Assembly: GCA_963169105.1 (NCBI GenBank)
Contig: OY720633.1
Coordinates: forward strand, 39,944,795 to 40,008,794
Length of the DNA stretch: 64,000 nucleotides
Source of the DNA: Ceriagrion tenellum
Taxonomy: Eukaryota > Arthropoda > Insecta > Odonata > Coenagrionidae
Direction: 5' to 3'
A model generated the notes under the pieces. It was not told the DNA's origin. It did no database searches and was given only the letters and a program-made list of their open reading frames with translations. Numbering within the stretch: position 1 is the stretch's first letter; every line of letters begins with the position of its first letter. A program made the translations under genes and the position numbers. Positions 35,807 to 48,390 of the stretch are shown here, one piece after another.

Positions 35807-38059
35807 TCTATGCAGATAATTATGGTAAAATCAATTAGTTTTAAAAAACTTAGAAAACATAGGAGCGGCAATCCATATTGATGAGACGACCTTCGCTTGT
35901 GACCTTCCTCATTTTTTTAATATTGTAGTTTCTGGAACGCTGACTTTTACCATATATAACGGTAATGGCTTAATGATATTGTCAATATCACGGAAAGTAG
36001 TGGAGTTAGTGGCTGATTTTTTAGTATTTTAGAAGCATGAAACATTTTTTTTAATGAAGAAATTTAACTCGTGGAATTTCGGAACTCTTGGAACTCGTTT
36101 TATGCTTATTTGCATCTCGTTCAAGCTACCTTCTGTTAAACAGGCGTCTTTCTACACCGTCGAATTTTCAGGAGAGCTAATCCACGTTCACATCTTTTAT
36201 TAAAGCAATTTTTTGAATACCGGGGTTGATTATCATTGAGGAATTTCGGGGAGGTTAGCTTAAACGGAAGTCCTGCCTCCGAGGTGCAGAATATTGTGTG
36301 ACTAGACTGATAGTGGACTGAGTGATGTATCGCTTGAGCGGCCCAGTTCATCCAATTTTTGTTGCTTCAAATAATTTCTTGAAATAATAAATATAATCGC
36401 TCAAAATATTTCATTTAATATTTTATTTCTATCATTAAGGATTCCATTCTTATTTCTGATGAAAAAGAAAGGAAAAACTCCATCCAATCGCCGCTTAAAG
36501 TAGCTTGAGCGAAATATCATTTTATCTAGATATCAATGAGTTGGGTCTCATTTTAAAGAAAAATATATCACCCTTCCATTGACATGTATAATTCAACCCC
36601 TTACCATATTTCTTTCCGAGATATTTCTAAAAATACCAGCCATTTTCAATGGGAAATGGCACTCCAGAGAGGCATTAATTTTCAAATGAGGAATTTCTAA
36701 CGCCTAGATCTCGTAAAAAAATCAACAGTGTGTAGTTCGTCTCCTTTCTCAACTTTTTTTAAAATTAATCATATTATCACCGCAGTAAATTCTTCTGGAC
36801 CACAAAAAACTGTTCGTTTTTATGGAGTTTCAAACGTACCGCGTGAAAAATATGAGTTAAGTTAAAGAATTTAGATATTTCAATTTGATTACTTACAATT
36901 TCTGTCATGTCAAACTATATTATTGCACCATTAATAATACAATATTTAGTTCGTGTGTCTCACAGCTGTTGAATTTAAAAGTATAATTCGAATATGTTCT
37001 CTATTATGATTAGGGAAATATCTCGCTCGCACTACCTTAAAGTCTTGTTCATCATTTTCCCCCAGGTACAACCAGTTTACCTCATGGGATAGCTTTTCCT
37101 TTTAACTGGTCCATGACAAAAAGAGGAGATCAGTGGGTTGAATTAATCTCACCAAATATGCACTCGCCCGGATAGAACTGTGACTTAAATGAACGAATCT
37201 GTTGGAGTAAAGGTAATTTCTTGTAATCTTGGAATTTCATTCAGTTCCTTTGATTTTATCGCGATTTTTATAACTTTTATAAGTAACAGTTGTTAAAGCG
37301 GAAATAAGCAATCAAAGTAACAGAATTGCGATTTAAAATTTCCCATTTCACTAGGTTGTCTGATCTTATATCTCCACCTTGTGGCTTAAATTGCTTCAGT
37401 GTTAGGAGTAAAAGCAAAATCAATCTCCATACTCGTCCCTTGAAACTTGAGCTTCTCACGATATGGTTGGAGTAAGTCCTATCTCATAATCTTGCAACTT
37501 TCATTTTTTTATCTCACAATCATATCGTGGCCTTTTATTACCGCAGTTCTGATTGTACCATCCGCCTCCCCGTCTCTGCGACGGAATCTTTTTAACCCTC
37601 GCGTTTTCTTATTTTGGTATATTTTTCCTCTCTCATGCGGATCTCACATTTCTTTTGTATTTTCCTCCGGAAAAATTATCTTCAGGGAATCATGATAAGA
37701 AAGGATTGAAGGCGGAAAAGAGGACCCTGCTGAATAAGCATAATCCGGATCCCATGCGGGCCCCTCTGCGGCGCGAGGACTGTGCGCCTCGGAGCTGAAG
37801 ACGTAAGCTTTGAAGGCAAAGATTTAAGTTACGGCGAGAAAAATCCGGAATGATCGCAAGCTAAATCGCGTCACTAAGATCAAAATGTGTTAATCTCTGT
37901 TTTTTTTCCTAGTTACAGTATGACTTACGATATTAATGATATTAACTTATAAGCATATATTACTACAATTTCTTCATCCGTAAATAGTCATAGGGTGAAA
38001 ATGGAATTTCTGTGCATTAGTTTGCAATCATGATATTCCAATGTGAAATTTGCGTTAGG

Positions 38060-38400
38060 TTTGAAATGTGATGTAACAAGCGGATGCGAAAGATATAATG
38101 GGTGAAAAATGGACGAATGCGGAAGTGCTACGAAGACTCAATATAGAACTTGAAAGATCTGAACCATAAAAATTAGAAAAATTCAGTATTTCGGTCATAT
38201 TCTGAGAGGTATCAAGTGCCAAATATAAAGAAACATCGTTCAAGGAAAAACAGATGGGAAGCTGATAAGACAAATAATGAATGAACCATTTTCAGAAATG
38301 GTTTCACTGCAGCTCCACTGCACTTTTCAGAAGAGCAACTTACAAAGCTGAAATCATTATGGTGAATTTGTAATCGCCGAAAGAAGGGGAACAAAAAGAA
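38060..38400 (+). mobile_element. LINE polymerase 3'-end relic
   Basis: Plus-strand conceptual translation, with shifts, gives TNAEVLRRLNIE (about 38115-38150), matching the TNEEVLRR motif of LINE polymerases. It continues with a KLEKFSIFRSY-type stretch (KLEYFGHILRG position, about 38175-38210) and, after a run corresponding to the NIIQGKTDGKRS region, LFRRATYKAEIIMVNL (about 38320-38370) at the FRAAV-K--I--M-ANL end. Upstream FEM-CNKRMRKI aligns with the FEMWCYRRM thumb motif. Only the last 110 or so residues of the protein are represented, and stop codons interrupt it. It is on the opposite strand to the relic at 32.7-33.7 kb and represents a separate insertion, typical of 5'-truncated LINE copies. 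Confidence 0.7.
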
Positions 38401-39355
38401 GTATGCAACCGTGGTAAAGAAAAGTGGTCGAGCGGTCTGAAATGCCTTTTCGGGCGTGTACCAGTACGCCAATGGAATCTTATTTTACCTCCAGTTAAAG
38501 CCTCTTGTAGGTTTGCATACGATGAAGCTCGAATGCGTATTATAGGGTACATTTTTAGCTCAGAGAGTAGTGTCAATCACTTCTGATTGGAGGTTAATAG
38601 TGGAAAATTGGGTTATGCATCTTTACAAGCTAAATTGATACTCTTAAAAAAGAAAGTCCCCATCATTATGTAATGATAAGGAAAGATGGTTAAGGAAAAA
38701 AAAGATCACTAGGCAGCACAAAATATGTAAAATATTTGACAGAAATAAAAAAATAATCGTTTTCTCCTTCTAGATATAAAAATGGGAAAAATTTCCTCAA
38801 GGTTAACGCAGAAACTGTATTTCGCGACCTACTTTACCTACTCTCGAGTGGTGATATCTTGAGTTGCGGTCCTTTTATATTAATATAAAACATATCTTTC
38901 GTCTTCATTCTCCATTCTAAATGCATTACATTACTTTCCACGAGGGCTGTTCATCATTTTCCTCTGCAACCGTCTCTCTCTCACTCTCCTCCCTTGGGTT
39001 CTCGTGTCTCCTTAACTCTTCCGCCTCAAGCGAAGTCTCTTCCGGCAGCGCCCCGCCCCCGCTATGCCCGGAGTCAAAACGATATCGCTTTCCCTTCGGC
39101 GCTCATGCATGTGTAAAAAGTGTGGTCCACTCCTCCGCTCCATCCCCTTCTTTCTCCTCCCCCACCAACTGTCATGCCACCAACACTCTTCCTGCGGCGT
39201 CAGTTTTCTCCTACCCCACCGCATCACTCCGTTTCGTTGTATACACACGAACTTTGACCCATAAATTTCTCTTCCCATTCGCCCGCCTTTTGGATAGTGT
39301 GTCCAATAGCTTTATTTACGCGTTCAACCGGCCCTAATTTTATCTTTTTCCCCTA

Positions 39356-39370
39356 TCTCTCTCTCTCTCT
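39356..39370. repeat. (TC)n microsatellite
   Basis: An uninterrupted run of alternating T and C in a wider pyrimidine-rich zone. Confidence 0.85.
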
Positions 39371-40393
39371 GTCTTCCCACCATCTCCCTGTCTTCCCCAC
39401 CTTCAACCTACAATTTCTTCCAAACGTTTTTCCGATGCAATTTTTTTTACCCCGTCAAGGCATCCCGTGTACATTAAAGCTGTTCCCTGCTTATTTTCTC
39501 CAGTAATGTATTGCATAGTGGCCCAATATATCCCAGACGATTCTTGGCGTCTGTCTAGAGTTTTCTCACTTCATTTCCCTTTATGAAAGCACCCCATATT
39601 TGCTAGAAAAAAATAGGTTTTTCGGCCTTCACGCCCATTCTCGACCAGATATAAGGGTTACAGAAGTTTATCTGGCAGTATAAAATGAAAAAAGATACTC
39701 TAGACACTGTAGGTCAAGGTAATTCTTAGCATGCTGTAGTAAAACTATCGTGGAGAGAAAAACGCAATGAAAATATCCTCCTTATCGCTAGGCTGGCTTT
39801 TAACGTTTTACAGCTAGTTTTATTCCATCCCATGTGTAGTTTCAGATAAGAACGTATTTTTTTCAATGCTGGCCGTTTCCCACGGAACTTAAAGAACTTG
39901 AACCTCAAAATATTGTCACAAAAAATCAATGGCTGATGTAAACTGCTGTAGTAAAATCTTTTTTCTTGGTCCACGATAATGTGGCATTCATTCTGCGAAA
40001 GGTTCAAGGTAAATTCTGAAAAATAAAAACTCAGAAATCACCTGCTCGAAAATTTCTTGTTTCTGCTGTCCCACGTTCCATCTTATTACTAATTTTAAAC
40101 TTGACGGAGAAAAGAATTCTCTCCCACTTTGCCCATATTTTGTAGAATTCAGATAAAAAAACGCCTCCACGAACCTCCTGCAACAGACAAGCAAAATTTT
40201 GAATTAAGTTCTTTACAAGCATTACGCATACACTATAATTGAAATTGCTTTACTGGCCATGAAATCAACCAGTCAATTTCTTCGAACTGGAAATAGTTTT
40301 TTTTTCTTTTGGCACTCCTTTTCAATTAGAAATCGCGATTTCACTACGAAGTTGATTTTAAGTGAGTTTTCTTTGTGGGTTTTGATGAGCACA

Positions 40394-40494
40394 TTGATTG
40401 AAAACATTGGGTACTCTCCATTATTTTTTTGTATTTTACTACGGCAAAATTAAAATTTAAAAAAATATGGAAAGTACTGAATTTTTTCAATCAA
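40394..40494. mobile_element. Fold-back inverted repeat, MITE-like
   Basis: TTGATTGAAAACATTGGGTA (from 40394) and the reverse complement of 40494 inward (TTGATTGAAAAAATTCAGTA) match at most positions. The pairing continues through a TCCAT end for 28 bases, with about four mismatches. The spacer is about 45 bp and very A/T-rich. Outer bases GCACA / GCGTG extend the similarity. A fold-back MITE is plausible, but no clear TSD or superfamily terminus was seen. Confidence 0.45.
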
Positions 40495-43400
40495 CACGCA
40501 ACTTCCCTCTTTTGCACAAATATCCGAAACTAAACCCTAAGCCTAATTATCCAATATCAACCTCAGTATTATGCTAGTTTCGATAGTAACATATCGATAG
40601 GTTAGAGAATACCGTTGCCGATAAGCTGCAAATAAGGACGCGAGAATTCAACTATTTAACGTATTATTATTATAATGAGTGTATATTTAATTGGTTGAGA
40701 GGTTGAGGTTTAATTCAAGCATCGTTTCTACTGTGATGCACCTCACTTAAATTATCATTTTAAGTAAGGTTTAGTAGCTAAATTCTACGACACGGCGACT
40801 TATCCAGAGTTACAATAAAATTAATTGTCAACGGCTAGGATAATGTCATGATTTAGCATTAACATGTGTTTAAATATCATTACAGCTGAGTGATGATGTT
40901 TGTTCCCCTAGGGAAAGTCGGTTGTTAACCAAAATGCGGCCAAATATTATCTCGAATGCCCAATCAGTACACCCAAACAGCAGAACTGTTTTCAATGAAA
41001 ATACGGATCCATTGAAAATATTTCCACCTGGCTCTCCGTGAACTGCAATGCCAAATATTGATATTTGTTCAGCAATGGATCAATGCGTAACTGAGACAAG
41101 ACGATTAAAGATAACTGATCGGTGTAATGGCTAGGGAACTATTCTACTATTTGAAGACCCATATATGTATACCAAAAGTAATAACGACAGTAATGTAGTT
41201 TTTTAGTCTTTTTATTCACCTTTTAAGTACAAATTTGGGAGCCCTTGAAGTGAAGGGCTAATATTTATACTTAGTAGTTGCCCTAACCCACCCATCATTG
41301 ACAGCAGAATTCATAAAATAATTTGGGTACGGTCTCCATATAATGTATTCCGATAAACTGTATTAATTTCGTTAGTAAGTCCTGTACTTAAGGAAATATT
41401 TATTTTTAAACTTATTCAATGATGACGCAAAGGAAAGTATTCGGTTGAAATGGTGCGCTCTGTGGTAATGAGGAATTGATCATTGGAAAATTTGAAGAGT
41501 AGTACGTATGTATGATGACTTCCTGTTTTATTAATTCCTTTGCGTGACGTTCTAGATTCCATCATTATTGGTTTTGATCACTAAAGAATGAAAGTAGCAG
41601 TGTAATCCCAAGTTATACTCCAGTGCTATGTGTAGAGCACGTAATGTGTTGTGCCTACTTCGTCGTTAAACCTAAACGTTAAGCGGACGTTTTACTATGG
41701 GCCTCATGGGCGCCTTTCGTTTAGAGCAGGATAATGCCTACCCCATGTTTTTCTCCGCCCATCCTGAAATTATCCCTCTTAGTCCTTTTTAGTAAGTTTA
41801 CAGTACACTGTTTTGGATTTAGAGGGACTATTTTGCATTCTTAACTCAACTAGTTCACCGGGTCAGTAATAGTAGTAGTTATGAAATGGCAATCATGAGG
41901 TCTCTGGTGGCTGTTTGCCTTCCTTTACTTATTACTATCCTGCAAGCAATACGCCAACCACTCTTAATATAGAAAATATGAGATATTCGCGTTTAAAGAT
42001 GTTATTGCTTCCTCCTCTCTCATTCGCCTTTGTTCCTCCACCCCCATTATATCTTTCTGTGGACCAATACATAAAAAACATTTTTGTCTAAGCTAAAAAT
42101 GAATTTTTATTGTGTAAGTAAGTTTTCGTAGCCTTTTCTCTCCCTCCTCCGCATGTGGACGTTTTCTTATGGTAAAATTTTTGGTAGGAATATAAACCAT
42201 ATAATCGTTACCTTTTTCTCGCTTATGTATAAACTGTTTTAGTTCATGTTACTGATATCGTTTCAACTGGCCGGTGTTTTGTTGAAATTTTCGGACTGTT
42301 AAATTATGATCGGGCTACTTTTAATCCTATATTTCCGTGGTTCGTAATGACTCATGAGTACGTTGACCAGTGGCTAGATGGCAGAAAAGACGGTCTCAGT
42401 TCCTATATAATCATGACACATTATTTAATAATTTACCTTATCCGTGATGTAGAATTTTGCATTTGTATGCCACCAAATTCAGCGAGAACTGTCCCCAACT
42501 GTAAAGGTAGAGCGTACAATCAATAAGTCATTAAAAAGTGTCAAATATAGAGTATATGGCCGATTACTGTAAATATCAGTCTTAACAAAACTTTTCTGCT
42601 AATATAAACGCTGCATATTATATTTTCATTAGAATTTTTTATTTTTTTACTAGTTAAAATTTAATGTTTAATTCATTTATGGCCTCTTTTTCCACTAGAG
42701 AACCTCGCTGAAACTACCATATTTAAGGACTCTGTTCAAGTTCCGAAGATGTGAGTTTGAATTCCTTTATTTACTTGTTTTTTTCCTGTTTTTATTTACT
42801 TGTGTTTTTCTTTTTTTAAAATTTCATCTCATGAGTGTGGCAAAGATTTTGAAAGGTAATTTACTTTTTTTTTAGAGAGAGGCTTTAAAATAGGTTTTCG
42901 GTGGTGATCGAAAAGGATTTCAACTCAACTTGTGATTCATTTGCTTTCATGCTTCGTGTACCGTTGGGATTTTCATTTTTTCATCCCGCGTCAGCTGGAT
43001 GGTTATGTGAGCTGATGGCTTAGTGCTTTGGGGATGTGATTGTGCGCGAGGATGGGTCTCCGAGGGCGGTGAAAGGCTTCCGTTGCTTTTTCCTTTTCCA
43101 CGCTTTCCACCGTTTCCCGTTCCTAGATCATGTCTAATCTTTCACCCAGCTGCACATTCTCTGCGAACCGAAAGTAGGGGAACGGAATTCCAGCGCGTGC
43201 CCTTGCGGATACTTTGCCAAAGAAAATTTGGCTATATTCTTATATATTGGGTGCGGGAGCGAAAAGGGCAAATCTCGTAGCCACCGTAAAAGTTGGTTAC
43301 GGAGGCTCATGAAGTAAATTCCTTTCCGGGAGTAAGAAAATTGGGAAATTGAAAGTTGAGAGGATGCTAGATCGATATTAAACCGACGGATTGAAGCAGG

Positions 43401-45799
43401 TTTATGGGTGTCAATAGCTAATTGGTTTATTTTTAATGATACTCTGAATGCTCATCGAAAGTGAAATAGGAAAAACTTAAAGTCGCAAATTATATTTTTG
43501 CGTTTTCGAGGAGAATAGAGCCAAAGGAATTATTTATGAGCATTATTCTGCTGAAAATTGGTGATTATTCATCCCTCCTGTAAAAATATACTTAATTAAC
43601 AGTCCTAATATTTTACCATTACGTTATTCGTAATTAACTGACCGGAGCGTGTAAATGTGAGAAAAATTGATCGTTAAAATAGCGTATCACGACGTTGCTC
43701 TACAGGAAATTTTATGGCGTGGGAATAATATTATAAATTATATAAAGAAAAGAAAGAGTATACCTTTTCCTCTCACTCAGTTAATGGCCAAAAAATAGCC
43801 AAGAAAAACACATTTGCTCCGTAATATGTCTAGTTTTTTCTCACTTCTGTAATTTCTCTAATCTGTATGTTTTTGCGGGTGGTTATTTGAACGAACTCTC
43901 GATCGGAATGTAGGAGTTTTCAAATGCTTTACGTGGCATTGAGGGTACATACCTTTTAAAAAATTGGCTAACACTTCTTTTTACTTAGAATTCATTTCTG
44001 TAAAATGCTTAACTCATAAATTACTTATGCCGCGGAAATGTTATTATCAGCAGTCATCGATCCGAAGATTGTATTGCTGCTGTTTTCCTCTCTCTTTCTT
44101 TCTGCCAACCACACCATTCCTTTATAATTATTTTTTCAATTAATATTTCACGTAATAAATTTTATTCTCTCTCTGCTAGGGCCATTATTTAAATGCAGTG
44201 TAGCCTCCTTAGCTGTTTTCCGGCAGCTGTTATGTATTTAATATGCATTTGGTCCCATAAAATTCTTCTCTACTTCGCATTGTTTCCATCAAACCCTTTT
44301 TAATGGATAAATTTACCAACCTTTAATGTCTGTCTTATACCAATCTTTAGAATAGTTATAATTTAATGGTTTAGCGTTAATGAATACGGAGAAATGTAGT
44401 TGTCTAAAGAAACCTTTTTATCATAAAGAGAAGGCCTTAATATGCTGAGTAATGAGGACTTATCGGATTAATAAGAGTCTATGTGAATGTAACTAAGCTA
44501 TTTTTGGCTTATAAAGACGTGATGCTTGAATGTCGAAACCCATATCTTCGTTGAAGGCAATTGAGGAAGTAGGCGCTGCTGTTTCGGACTTTAATGTCGT
44601 GCGGCGTATTTAAATATTTAGGAACACCTATGTGGTTTATCTCAGCCATACGCATGGTTGGTTTTTTTTCTGCCCAGGCCTCATGACATGGAGTCCGAGA
44701 GAAGGAGAGACCGGAATTATTCATGGATGGACATGCTCCCTGCTAACTCCCGCATGGTATGATTTAATATGGAGTGTAAGTGCCCTCCGCAGGTGGATAA
44801 CGCGTGTTTTTCTCTTCCTGCGCATGTGTTCCACGAATTATTATGCCCCTCACATCTCGACGATAAACTCAAATTTTACTCCATTCGAGTTTCTGCATGT
44901 AGACCTCGTGTCAGGAGAAATACGGAAAAAGCTGTATTTGATGCATTGGTGTCGTGGTGTTGGGGAGTCTGTGTTGTGGCATCATCCTGTGAAATGAAGA
45001 GGCGCTTTTTCTCGACTATTTACGATTGACGTCTCAATGGCAAATAAAAAGTTAAGTTTATGACGATTTAAACTGCGGAGTTATTATTAATATTCGGACT
45101 AATTATTTCCTGGACCAGCTAAAGGACCATATTCTGATCCATCGTTGAAAGGATTCGTGTTCATGATGTGATGGCAAGGGACCATTATTCTTTCTCGTGG
45201 GCTATGTGAAAGTTTTGCGATGTAAGGAACAAGGTTGGACGAAATTAGACGAGATTTTGTCATACGTGTGGGGAAACCCTGTAAATTAGAATAATATGAA
45301 CATTAAGCTACCAATTCTTTAATTAAAAAAGTAAAATGACGGGAGAAAGTTTATAAAGTGCTGAACGATTTGATAAACTGTCGCCTAAGAGAGTAACTTG
45401 AAAAAGTGGAATATAAGTTATATGAATATTGTATATTACTTCCAGCAGAGGTGATAATTATGTCGTAAAACCGAAATGAACATATTTAACGCTTTTGCTA
45501 TCGTTTATTATGCTAAAATTCAATCTTGGATGCCTTCTAATAAATGTCTAGAATGATGACGTGTTCCGTATTCGAAAGGGCACAGTGGGGAGCGGCAAAA
45601 AAATAACGGTATTCGATTCTAGCGAGTAAAATTTATTATATAGTTTGGTACCTCCGGGTACTATTGGAAATCAGCCATGCCATTTTTTTTATACTAGCGT
45701 TCAATTTCTGAGGAAAATAACTGAATAGGGGTGATGCGCAATACCCGAAACTGTTGAAATGAACAGATATTTACCGGGAATGTAGGAGCAAAATTTTTC

Positions 45800-47270
45800 G
45801 TTACTATTATGGTTACTTTAGAAACATTTCCCTCCGAGTCCTCCGCAAGTATCGGGTTTCATTGCCGTCATAATGGCCGAGGACTCGATAGGGGTTGGGC
45901 AGTACTCGCAGCAACGCCCGACGCCAATCGGATGTGTGGCTACGCTGCGGTTGGGTCATGCGTACGGAGTAGACAGAGGGGCCCAAGTAATACGGCCTTC
46001 CGCATGCGAGCTGCAAGTGACTCCGCCTGCGCCACGCAGGACGGAATGCACTTGATGTTCCTCAGCAGCGAGCCCTTAACTCCACCAAGCATACCTATGA
46101 TGAGGACAACCAGTTCAACTGTGTCCTGGGTACATTTGCCGATGCTCAAAAGGCAGATCTTGATATTTCGCCCATTTCTCCGCCTCCTTTGCATCCATAT
46201 TCGCTTCAGCCGGAGCCGAAAGCTCTATCACGAATATGGAGCGTAAGAAGTGGTCGAGGAGAACGATACCAGGCTTGGTCGCTTCCAACTGCCTGGTGGT
46301 GGAAAAGGAGTAATTCCATCAGAGGGTGCATTTATCGTTCTCCATGACGAACTCAGTATCTCCAGGGGCATAGGGTAGCACAGGAGTATCGTCGACCCCA
46401 AAATGGTGTCGTTGATGAAACTATAACACCCGCAGGGCCGCGTTGTGCGTAGCAATATACGCTGAATTGGCGTAATAGCTACAGCTGGAGAGAAGGTGGC
46501 TCAAAGTCTCCGCCTGGGCTCGGAACGCCCTGCATCTCGTGTCCGCAACCTCCGTCTTGAATGTAATGCGGCGGTACACGAGTGTGTTTATGACACCATC
46601 CTGGCATGCGAGGACGAAACCCTCGGTCTCTGACTTAAGACCTGCGGAACGGAGGAAGGCAAACGTCAGCTCCTCCAATAGCCCATGCTTCTCCATGTTT
46701 CGATAGAAACATCCATGCATGGGCTTATCTGTATGTGCCTTGAGCAAGGTTTTCTGCTCGGCCTTTTTAATTTCAAGTTTCAGGACGCATACCTTCAATG
46801 ACAAGATGGACCTGTCGTCGTCGCTACCGTCTGATGTCAGGTCAAAGTCCATACCGGTTTTGTCCGCTGCCCTCTTGGCCGCCTGGAAGAGAAACGTCTC
46901 CACTCCGGCACTTTCGTGTTCTCTTACGAGACCGAGCAGGGGGTCTCAGCTTTTGAACACTCGGCATGATGTTCCAAGGACAACTCTGTTGTGGAGACAC
47001 TTCAGGCTCAACAGACCTCTACCACCTACACTGCGAGGGAGATACAGTCTGGCGACGGAAGATTTTGGAGTAACACTTCTGTAGATGGTCATCATCTTCC
47101 TCGTTCCCCTTTGAAGGGTCTGCAACTCACGACGTACCATTCATGCATCCGAAGGCGTACAGAAGTGTGGGAACCGCAACATGTTCGTGGGAAGAACCTT
47201 GTTCTTGCCAGACAGCTCAGAATTCCAGATTTTCCTGAGAGTCTGTCTGTACTTGGCGGTGTCTCTTTAC
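45800..47270 (-). mobile_element. R2-like (restriction-like-endonuclease type) retrotransposon relic, 3' part
   Basis: Minus-strand conceptual translation from about 47270 down to 45800 follows the C-terminal half of site-specific, R2-like non-LTR retrotransposon polymerases. In order it shows LSGKNKVLPTNML (about 47,200), a frame-shifted VPTLLYAFGCMN, TRKMMTIYRSV with LYLPRSVGGRGL (about 46,990-47,080), ETEGFVLACQDGVI and a zinc-knuckle-like segment (46480-46540), then a region ending KAVLLGPLC near 45,990. Several stops and shifts break it (one near 46,946). The reverse-transcriptase core and 5' end are absent. R2, R4/Dong and NeSL-type families share this tail, so the clade is not settled. 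Not inserted in recognisable rDNA. Confidence 0.75.
46421..46903 (-). pseudogene. R2-like C-terminal domain fragment with altered CCHC knuckle
   Basis: This is the longest surviving frame of the relic above, 160 codons. Residues 60-70 (KPMHGCFYRNM) and 90-104 (KSETEGFVLACQDGV) are the phrases most typical of R2-like polymerases. The CCHC knuckle would be C-x2-C-x8-H-x4-C. Here C124, H136 and C141 are present but the second cysteine is F127, so the zinc site is probably lost. In R2 proteins this knuckle and the following domain help bind and cleave target DNA. The frame opens downstream of an in-frame stop near 46,946, so it is not an intact gene. Confidence 0.7.
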
Positions 47271-48204
47271 TACGTATTTATTAATTCATTTACTATAGGT
47301 ATTTCGTTATTTAAATATAACGGATGCATGTCCACTATCCATAGCAAAAAGTTACTCAAATTTCAAGTGAATTTTAGCGACGAAAATAGTTATTCAACTT
47401 CCGACTCCGTAATTAATTTCCAAAAAAGTATTGTTTGAGTAATCGAACGTTCAGTTGATAACTTCTTTGTAAATGGAGCCAGTAAAATGTTGCCGCAGTT
47501 CATGAGCTACAAAACTAAATTCAATTCCTGGATATGTTTCTAAGTCCTAAAATTAAGACTGAATGGCTAAATTTAAATTGATGAAATTGAATTTGGAGCT
47601 CATAATCTTAATGTTTATATTGATCAGTAATTATTAATTGGCAGTAGTAATTTAAGACTGAGTCGCATATTTTAATGGAGTCTTTTGATTGCAGATGCAA
47701 TGGTCTCTGTGATACTTTTTACACTTATTATTTACCTAGTTGAAAAAATGGTGATCATACTTTAAAAAATTTGTAAATGTGGCACTATGACAGTAGTGGA
47801 CGCACGGATAAGAGCACTTCCCTTCCCATGATTCTTGGCTGAATATATGATTATAATCTGGGTGTTTTAATTACCCTCCTTGTTAAGATAAAAAATGTTC
47901 ATCCTTTATCAACTACTGTCCACCTGAAAGGGGACAATGAACAACATGAAGCATTGACAAGTACTCGTCTTTATACACTCGTCCTTAATTTAACTATCGC
48001 GACCGGATCACTCTGGCTTATTTTACCCACATGATCGGAATCAATTAATTAATTAAGGTCAGGTACATTAGGATCACTGGCCGTGCTTGTTTCATCAATT
48101 TCAAACGGGGATTTGATCCTGAGTGAAAATATTCACTACCTGAAAGTTTCAGACGTTATTCACAGAAATGTATGAATACGAAAAGGTTAGCAACCATTGT
48201 TTTC
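47271..48204. other. No recognised gene
   Basis: AT-rich spacer between the R2-like relic and the TTAA-flanked MITE. The frame at 47181-47438 runs out of the relic into anonymous sequence. No terminus or RNA gene was seen. Confidence 0.5.
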
Positions 48205-48390
48205 TTAACCCTTAGCGGTCCAGCGTCGAGTCAGACTCGACAGATTGAGTGCTAGTATCAGGTCCAACGTCGAGCTGAGGTCGACACAAGAGAGCGCTGT
48301 GATTAAATGCCTTATCTAACTAACTAATAATGGCAGCGCTCTCTTGTGTCGACCTCAGCTCGACCTGGACGTTGGACCGCTAAGGGTTAA
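48205..48390. mobile_element. Complete piggyBac-like fold-back MITE with TTAA duplication
   Basis: A 178-bp element (48209-48386) begins CCCTTAGCGGTCCAGCGTC and ends with the reverse complement of CCCTTAGCGGTCCAACGTC, with TTAA directly outside both ends (48205-48208 and 48387-48390). TTAA target duplication with CCC-beginning termini is the hallmark of piggyBac. Inside, a long stem forms. One arm contains GTCGAGCTGAGGTCGACACA and continues through AGAGAGCGCTG; the other is its exact complement, apart from a 6-base insertion near the outer end. The left terminal repeat is followed by a second copy of GGTCCAACGTCGAG after a short spacer, giving a nested structure. No transposase is present, so it would move only in trans. 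Confidence 0.85.

Larger units (their letters stand above)
33701..38055. other. No recognised gene; CpG-containing patch at 35.1-35.6 kb
   Basis: Mostly AT-rich DNA. TTTG/GTTT simple sequence occurs at about 33945-33980. A GC-rich patch and a hairpin inside the stretch are listed separately. The short frame at 36136-36351 has no recognisable similarity. Confidence 0.45.
38401..45799. other. No recognised gene (about 7.4 kb)
   Basis: AT-rich anonymous DNA. It includes a pyrimidine-rich zone around 38930-39480 where several frames remain open on both strands, a (CT)n tract at 39356-39370, an inverted repeat at 40394-40494, and the frames 43023-43280 and 44632-45029, which show no recognisable domain. 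Confidence 0.5.

Noticed and set aside
38921..39337. 138-codon plus frame and overlapping minus frame
   Set aside because: Both strands are open across a pyrimidine-rich zone next to a (CT)n tract; Ser/Pro/Phe-rich composition artefact.
45809..46246. 145-codon plus-strand frame
   Set aside because: It is the shadow of the minus-strand R2-like relic, where the protein similarity lies.
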